From contig DAIDJC010000054.1 of NCBI GenBank assembly GCA_027451565.1, positions 1 to 13,767 on the forward strand: a stretch of DNA of 13,767 nt. Direction: 5' to 3'. Below are positions 9,749-13,767 of the stretch, piece after piece. Origin of the DNA: Limisphaerales bacterium. Its GTDB lineage: Bacteria; Verrucomicrobiota; Verrucomicrobiia; Limisphaerales; UBA11358. The first letter of the stretch is position 1, and the number at the start of each line of letters is the position of its first letter. Under the pieces are notes generated by a model, which saw only the letters and a list, made by a program, of their open reading frames with translations, did no database searches and was not told the DNA's origin. The translations under genes were made by a program, and so were the position numbers.

Positions 9749-10758
9749 CCCCGCTCCTTGCCATCCGGTTGTTTTTCCTGGCGCTTTGCACCGCCGCCGG
9801 TTTTGCCATCAGCCAGGTTCGTCCCGAGTTTGTGGACATGCCCCATGCCGGAATTTATGGAGTGCTGGCGGGGTCCCTGTTTGCCGGCGTTTTGGTGGGG
9901 ATGGATGAACTGCTCAAGGGCTTTTCACTGAGGGCCTTCTCGGCAACCACCTTCGGGTTGCTTTTGGGGATGGCGGTGGCATCGCTTGTGGATCATTCCG
10001 GGTTGTTTGTGAATACAGATGAGAAAGTCCGTTGGGTGATCCGGCTGTGTCTTTTTCTGGGATCCGGTTACATCGGCGTGGTGTTGGCCATGCGCAGCAA
10101 CAAGGAGGATTTTTCCCTGATTATTCCCTATGTCCGATTTTCTCCCCAGCAGAAACCAGACACACTGCTGCTTCTGGACACGAGCGTGATCATTGACGGG
10201 CGGGTGGCGGATGTCATTGAATCCCGCATCGTGGAGGGATTGGTGGTGGTTCCGCGCTTTGTGCTGCTGGAATTGCAGCAAATTGCCGATTCGGCGGATG
10301 AAATCAAGAGGGCTCGGGGTCGGCGAGGATTCGAGATGCTTAACCGCATGCAGCACAATCCCAAGCTGGAAGTGCGCATTCATGACGGTGATTTTCCCGA
10401 GGAAAAGGGCGTGGACGCCAAGCTGGTGCGCCTGGCGCGGAACCTGAACGCCAAGCTGTTCACCAATGACTATAACCTGACCAAGATGGCCGGACTGCAA
10501 TCGGTGAGCTGTGTGAATCTGAACGAACTGGCCCGCTGCCTGAAAATGGAGATGATTCCCGGGGAGGTGGTGCAGTTGAAAATTGTCAGGGAAGGCCGGG
10601 AAAAAGGGCAGGGAATAGGCTATCTTCCCGATGGCACGATGGTGGTGGTGAGCAATGGCCAGTCGCTGGTGGGCACCAGCGCCGAGGTTCAGATCAAAAG
10701 CACCGTTCAAACCGGCGCGGGGGTTTTGGTTTTTGGCGAAGCCCAAAACAACGGCTGA
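9745..10758 (+). CDS. PIN/TRAM-domain membrane protein (YacL-type)
   Basis: A 337-residue membrane protein with a cytoplasmic PIN nuclease-like domain and a TRAM RNA-binding domain. Roughly four hydrophobic segments cover residues 5-25, 37-53, 68-82 and 98-116. The PIN domain starts at TLLLLDTSVIIDGRV (about 140-154) and keeps the acidic residues expected at its metal site: Asp145, Glu176, Asp224 and Asp242 (TND). The TRAM part is about 268-330 (GEVVQLKIVREGREKGQGIGYL, read in two halves around residue 284). This order matches Bacillus subtilis YacL, whose molecular role is poorly defined. It overlaps the MCE gene by four bases and ends in a strong terminator, so it is the last gene of the ispD operon. 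Its location next to ispD parallels the Bacillus yacL-ispD pair. Confidence 0.93.
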   Translation: MTPLLAIRLFFLALCTAAGFAISQVRPEFVDMPHAGIYGVLAGSLFAGVLVGMDELLKGFSLRAFSATTFGLLLGMAVASLVDHSGLFVNTDEKVRWVIRLCLFLGSGYIGVVLAMRSNKEDFSLIIPYVRFSPQQKPDTLLLLDTSVIIDGRVADVIESRIVEGLVVVPRFVLLELQQIADSADEIKRARGRRGFEMLNRMQHNPKLEVRIHDGDFPEEKGVDAKLVRLARNLNAKLFTNDYNLTKMAGLQSVSCVNLNELARCLKMEMIPGEVVQLKIVREGREKGQGIGYLPDGTMVVVSNGQSLVGTSAEVQIKSTVQTGAGVLVFGEAQNNG

Positions 10759-10792
10759 CCCAGCAATTCCACCCCTGGGGGCCGTTCTTTTT
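10750..10792 (+). terminator. Intrinsic terminator closing the ispD-mla-yacL operon
   Basis: The outer stem AACGGC (10750-10755) pairs with GCCGTT (10781-10786). An inner stem CCCAG/CTGGG is separated from it by the TGA on one side and one G on the other, and CTTTTT follows directly. The stop codon of the PIN/TRAM gene (10756-10758) lies inside the hairpin, so terminator and coding end are merged. The next gene starts 75 bp later. Confidence 0.8.
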
Positions 10793-10866
10793 CCTCCAAG
10801 CCGCGCGGTTCCGATAAACCCCTGAATAATCTCTCCAACTTCGGCCATTAATCATATCTTGGGCTC

Positions 10867-11181
10867 ATGCAAAGAGTGGCATTTAAAATGACCTTGAAGG
10901 CCGGCTGCCTGGAGGAGTATCGCAAACGGCATGACCAGATATGGCCCGATCTGGCTTCAGCCCTGAAAAAGGCTGGGGTCAGGGATTATTCCATCTTTTT
11001 TGACGAGTCCACACTGACTTTGTTTGCAGTGCAGCGCCTGGAGACGGGGCACAGCGCCGAACAGTTACCCGCCCAGGAAATCGTGCGCCAATGGTGGGAC
11101 TGGATGGCTCCGCTGATGGAAGTGAACCCGGATAACTCCCCCATAACCGCGCCGTTGCATGAGGTTTTTCACCAGGACTGA
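10867..11181 (+). CDS. rhaM: L-rhamnose mutarotase
   Basis: Cytoplasmic enzyme that interconverts the alpha and beta anomers of L-rhamnose, supplying the form used by rhamnose isomerase. The protein is 104 residues, exactly the length of E. coli RhaM, and aligns without gaps in the key places: Tyr18 and catalytic His22 in EYRKRHDQIWPDL, Tyr41 in DYSIFFDE, Trp76-Trp77 in RQWWDWM, and the closing NPDNSP...EVFHQD. No Shine-Dalgarno sequence precedes the ATG. No other rhamnose gene (isomerase, kinase, aldolase, transporter) is in the window, so it is a stand-alone copy preceded by a terminator and followed by a convergent gene. Related mutarotases can act on fucose-like sugars, so the exact substrate is inferred. 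Confidence 0.93.
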   Translation: MQRVAFKMTLKAGCLEEYRKRHDQIWPDLASALKKAGVRDYSIFFDESTLTLFAVQRLETGHSAEQLPAQEIVRQWWDWMAPLMEVNPDNSPITAPLHEVFHQD

Positions 11182-11233
11182 AGACCTCCATGCGCGGCCC
11201 GGCGAAAAGGGTGCAAAGGATCAACTCCGGCGC

Positions 11234-11251
11234 ATTTTCAAATTTGAAAAT
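11234..11251. terminator. Perfect 18-bp palindrome at a convergent gene junction
   Basis: ATTTTCAAATTTGAAAAT is a perfect inverted repeat with no loop bases, sitting between the convergent rhaM and serine acetyltransferase genes. It contains the TGA of the acetyltransferase (11238-11240, minus strand) and is flanked on both sides by CCGG. Read as RNA, it could form an AU-only hairpin with a short unpaired tip. It may act as a weak two-way terminator, or be a protein-binding site. Confidence 0.35.
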
Positions 11252-12152
11252 CCGGTGCGTGTTCGCGCTCCAGTTTGTTGAGGACCCTCATATCCAGGCC
11301 GTCGTAAATGACCAGCGAATGGGGCGCCACGCTGTTCATGATGAACACATTCCCGCCAATGGTGCTGCCCGTGCCAATCACTGTGTCGCCACCCAGGATC
11401 GTGGCGCCCGGATAAATGGTCACCCGGTCTTCAATCGTGGGATGGCGACGTTTGCCACGCAGGCTTTGGCCGCCGCTGGTGGAGCGGGCTCCGAGGGTCA
11501 CACCATGATAAATTTTGACGTGGTTGCCAATCACCGAGGTTTCGCCTACCACTGTGCCCGTGCAATGATCCACAAAAAAGTGCGAGCCTATTTTCGCTCC
11601 AGGGTGCAGGTCCATGCCGGAACGAAAATGGGCCCATTCGGTCATGATGCGGGGAATGAGCGGCACCCCTGCCGAATATAATTCATGCGCCAGGCGCTGG
11701 ACGGCGATGGCCTCCACGAAAGGATAGGACACAATGATCTCTTCAGCGCAGGACGCCGCAGGGTCCCCATTGAAGGCCGCTTCGACATCGGTCTGCAAAA
11801 TATCCCGGATGTGGGGAAGTTTGCCCAGGAATTCCACGGTCATGGCATGTGCGGTCGCTTTCACCTGGGATTTGGCCAGTCCTTCCGGCGGAAGATGCTC
11901 CAGGCTTTTGCGGATTTCATCCTCCAAATTGCCCAAAACCGAATCCAGGAGACTTGCCGTCATCACCCGAATTTCCGAGGAATGGACCGGATGCTCGTCA
12001 AAAAATCCGGGGAAAAGCATGCGCAACAAATCCTGGGTCAAGGCAGTGACCGCCCGCTTGGAAGGGAGGTTTTTACCGTCCAGATGGTTGATGCCACCTG
12101 CCTTTGCATAGGAGGCGACCAGTTGATGCGTGAGTTGAGTGACCGATTCCAC
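11238..12152 (-). CDS. Serine O-acetyltransferase (EpsC/CysE family)
   Basis: Transfers acetyl from acetyl-CoA to L-serine, giving O-acetylserine for cysteine synthesis. The N-terminal helical part (about 1-175) leads into a left-handed beta-helix of hexapeptide repeats. The catalytic pair of E. coli CysE (Asp143, His158) is matched with the same spacing by Asp181 and His196 in DLHPGAKIGSHFFVDH, followed by TGTVVGETSVIG and KIYHGVTLGA. At 304 residues it fits the longer EpsC-type subgroup rather than the ~270-residue E. coli enzyme. The start is GTG at 12152: an in-frame TAA lies four codons upstream and the next ATG is deep in the protein. The C-terminus ends in Ile (DFQI), the residue that CysE inserts into the CysK active site, so a cysteine synthase complex is plausible. 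No cysK is in the window. Confidence 0.93.
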   Translation of the reverse strand: MESVTQLTHQLVASYAKAGGINHLDGKNLPSKRAVTALTQDLLRMLFPGFFDEHPVHSSEIRVMTASLLDSVLGNLEDEIRKSLEHLPPEGLAKSQVKATAHAMTVEFLGKLPHIRDILQTDVEAAFNGDPAASCAEEIIVSYPFVEAIAVQRLAHELYSAGVPLIPRIMTEWAHFRSGMDLHPGAKIGSHFFVDHCTGTVVGETSVIGNHVKIYHGVTLGARSTSGGQSLRGKRRHPTIEDRVTIYPGATILGGDTVIGTGSTIGGNVFIMNSVAPHSLVIYDGLDMRVLNKLEREHAPDFQI

Positions 12153-12274
12153 AACTGCGGTTTATCAGAAACCAAGCAACTCTGGAAGAATAAATGGGGT
12201 TGAGGGAATCCTGTGGGCGTACACCCTTTCCACCTCCCAGCCCCGGTGAGATTTAATTCGAGTCAAGTCGGCTC

Positions 12275-13645
12275 ATGCTTCCGGCGGAAAAATGCTTTGG
12301 CAAAAGGGTGGTTTCAAGGGAGATTGGAGCGGTGAGTCCACATATTCGCTCAAGTGCCCTGGAGGCGGTGCAAACGTTGCGTGAAGCTGGCTTTGAAGCC
12401 TTCTGGGTGGGAGGCTGTGTGCGGGATAATTTATTGGGCCGGGAACCGCTGGATTACGACCTGGCAACCAGCGCCAGGCCCGAGGAGGTGGAGCGCCTTT
12501 TTAAATTCACCCTGCCACTGGGGCGCGCTTTTGGGGTGGTGATGGTCAAATTGGACGGGTTTTGGTTTCAGGTGGCCACATTCCGGAGTGAATCCGGTTA
12601 TCAGGATGGGCGCAGGCCGGGCAGGGTGGATTTTGCCGATGCCCGGGCCGATGCCTTGCGTCGGGATTTCACAGTCAACGGTTTATTTTATGACCCGGTG
12701 GCTGGCGTGGTGCATGATTGGGTGGATGGGAGGCGGGATTTGGATGCCGGAATTATCCGCACCATTGGCAAACCGCATGAACGATTTCAAGAGGATCATT
12801 TGAGAATGCTTCGGGCGGTGCGTTTTGCAGCGCAGCTTGGTTTTTCCATTGAACCGGCCACCCTTGCTGCCATTCGGGAAGGTGCCCGGGACCTGGCACG
12901 CATCAGCGCGGAGCGGGTGCGGGAGGAGTTGTGCAAAACGTTTCAGCCGCCCCATTCCGCCCGTGGGTTGGAATTGTTGCAAACCAGCGGGCTGCTCAGG
13001 GTGGTGCTGCCGGAATTGGAGGCAACCGTGGATTGTGAACAATCCCCCGATCACCACCCGGAGGGCAGCGTTTTCAAACATATCCTCAAAATGCTGGGGT
13101 GCCTGCCTCCCAATGCCTCCGCCAATCTGATTTGGGCCGTCCTGCTGCATGACATTGCCAAGCCGGTCACCGCCTCGCGCGACGCAGCGTCCGGCGCGAT
13201 TCATTTTTATGGCCATGAAAAAACCGGCGCCGACATGGCGGAGGCCATCCTTGGACGATTGCGGTTTCCCAGGCGGCTGGCGGCAGAGATTGTGGTGAGC
13301 GTGCGAAACCACATGCAGTTCAAGGATGTCAAAAAAATGCGCCGGTCCACGCTGCGCCACATGCTGATGCGTCCCACATTTGGGCTGGAGTTGGAATTGC
13401 ATCGCCTGGACTGCCTGGGTTCGTCCGGCGACCTTGGGCATTACGAATTTCTTGTGTCGGAAAATCAAATCCTTTCGTCAATGCCCAAGCTGCATCCGCC
13501 ATTAGTGAATGGCCGGGACCTGATCCGGCTGGGGATGAAGCCGGGCAGGGAGCTGGGGGCGGTGTTGCGCGAAATCCGGGAAAAACAATTGGCGGATGAA
13601 ATCACGAGCCGCAGGCAGGCACTGGCCTGGGTGCAGCGCAAGTTG
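12275..13645 (+). CDS. cca: CCA-adding enzyme / tRNA nucleotidyltransferase, 3' end disrupted
   Basis: Adds or repairs the CCA end of tRNAs (class II poly(A) polymerase/CCA family). From the ATG at 12275, the signature WVGGCVRD ends at residue 51 and is followed by the metal-binding DYD (Asp60, Asp62). Then come RRDFTVNGL (129-137) and the base-selecting region EDHLRMLRAVRF (173-184). An HD-type domain follows, with LLHDIAKP (His292-Asp293) and HFYGHEKTGADMAE. A GTG at 12332, preceded by AGGGAG nine bases upstream, is a serious alternative start that removes 19 residues without homology. The frame runs without a stop to the end of the window, but real CCA sequence appears to end around QALAWVQRKL (about residue 457). 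Everything after 13645 is the antisense of another gene, so the natural stop is missing. Divergent from the serine acetyltransferase gene. Confidence 0.92.
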
Positions 13646-13767
13646 GCGGGAACAATGATCAGGAGCTTGCGCCTGCGCTCGGCCCATTGTTGGGAAAGGA
13701 GGATCCCGGCTTCGATGGTTTTGCCCAAGCCGACCTCGTCGGCCAGAAGGGCGCCCTTGGAAAGCGG
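13636..13767 (-). pseudogene. SNF2/RapA-like helicase fragment (motifs I-Ia only)
   Basis: Read leftward from the window end, the minus strand encodes PLSKGALLADEVGLGKT followed by IEAGILLSQQWAERRRKLL and IIVPANLR. This is the start of a SNF2-family ATPase: Walker A with the DEVGLGKT signature, and motif Ia where relatives continue LRKQW. Here the frame instead reads CTQA and from then on is the antisense of the CCA-adding gene, so the helicase is cut after about 44 visible residues. Its 5' end lies beyond the window. A TTG within GLGK is not a credible start. Helicases with this LADEVGLGKTIEAG...WAERRR pattern often occur in restriction- or methyltransferase-linked clusters, but the fragment is too short to place. 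It may be a fragment joined by misassembly rather than a true pseudogene. Confidence 0.75.

Noticed and set aside
9925..10848. 307-codon minus-strand reading frame opposite the PIN/TRAM gene
   Set aside because: Antisense shadow: the product is His/Gln-rich without recognisable motifs, and it crosses the plus-strand terminator.
12683..13468. Long (261-codon) minus-strand reading frame opposite the CCA-adding gene
   Set aside because: The plus strand has continuous, motif-supported CCA-enzyme sequence through this whole interval. The antisense product is rich in His, Gln and Arg and shows no domain.
13465..13728. An 87-codon minus-strand reading frame as a small gene
   Set aside because: Only its first ~31 residues are helicase sequence and its start is a TTG inside Walker A. 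The remainder is the antisense of the CCA-adding enzyme. It is better described as a truncated fragment crossing a junction.

Overview
The window looks like a piece of a Verrucomicrobiota genome, probably the Pedosphaera/Limisphaera side of the phylum. This is an inference from gene content, moderately high GC, the general lack of Shine-Dalgarno sequences, and an MlaE-MlaF-MlaD cassette followed by a PIN/TRAM protein; no marker gene was searched. Its odd length and the broken genes at both ends suggest a whole metagenomic contig.

Left part (1-5700): the catalytic domain of a secreted subtilisin-like (S8) protease runs in from the left edge. Facing it is a small two-helix membrane protein. Next come two large minus-strand housekeeping genes: acetyl-CoA synthetase (acetate activation) and a UvrD/PcrA/Rep-type DNA helicase.

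Middle (5700-10800), plus strand: a short putative lipoprotein, a possible 33-codon ORF and tRNA-Pro(TGG) lead into a tight run of five genes. These are ispD (MEP isoprenoid pathway), then MlaE permease, MlaF ATPase and an MlaD-type MCE protein (an envelope lipid transporter), then a YacL-type PIN/TRAM membrane protein. Gaps are small and two junctions are ATGA stop/start overlaps. The run ends in a convincing intrinsic terminator whose stem contains the last stop codon.

Right part (10800-13767): a stand-alone L-rhamnose mutarotase, a convergent EpsC/CysE-type serine O-acetyltransferase (cysteine synthesis) with a perfect 18-bp palindrome at its stop codon, and a divergent CCA-adding tRNA nucleotidyltransferase. 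The CCA enzyme's frame never stops. At about 13636-13650 it runs into the antisense of another gene: the last ~130 bp on the minus strand encode the ATP-binding start of a SNF2/RapA-like helicase, cut off right after motif Ia. Either the contig end is chimeric or a rearrangement broke both genes. This is the main anomaly of the window.

I see no CRISPR array, insertion sequence, rRNA or complete defence system. Most of the window is ordinary core-genome content.
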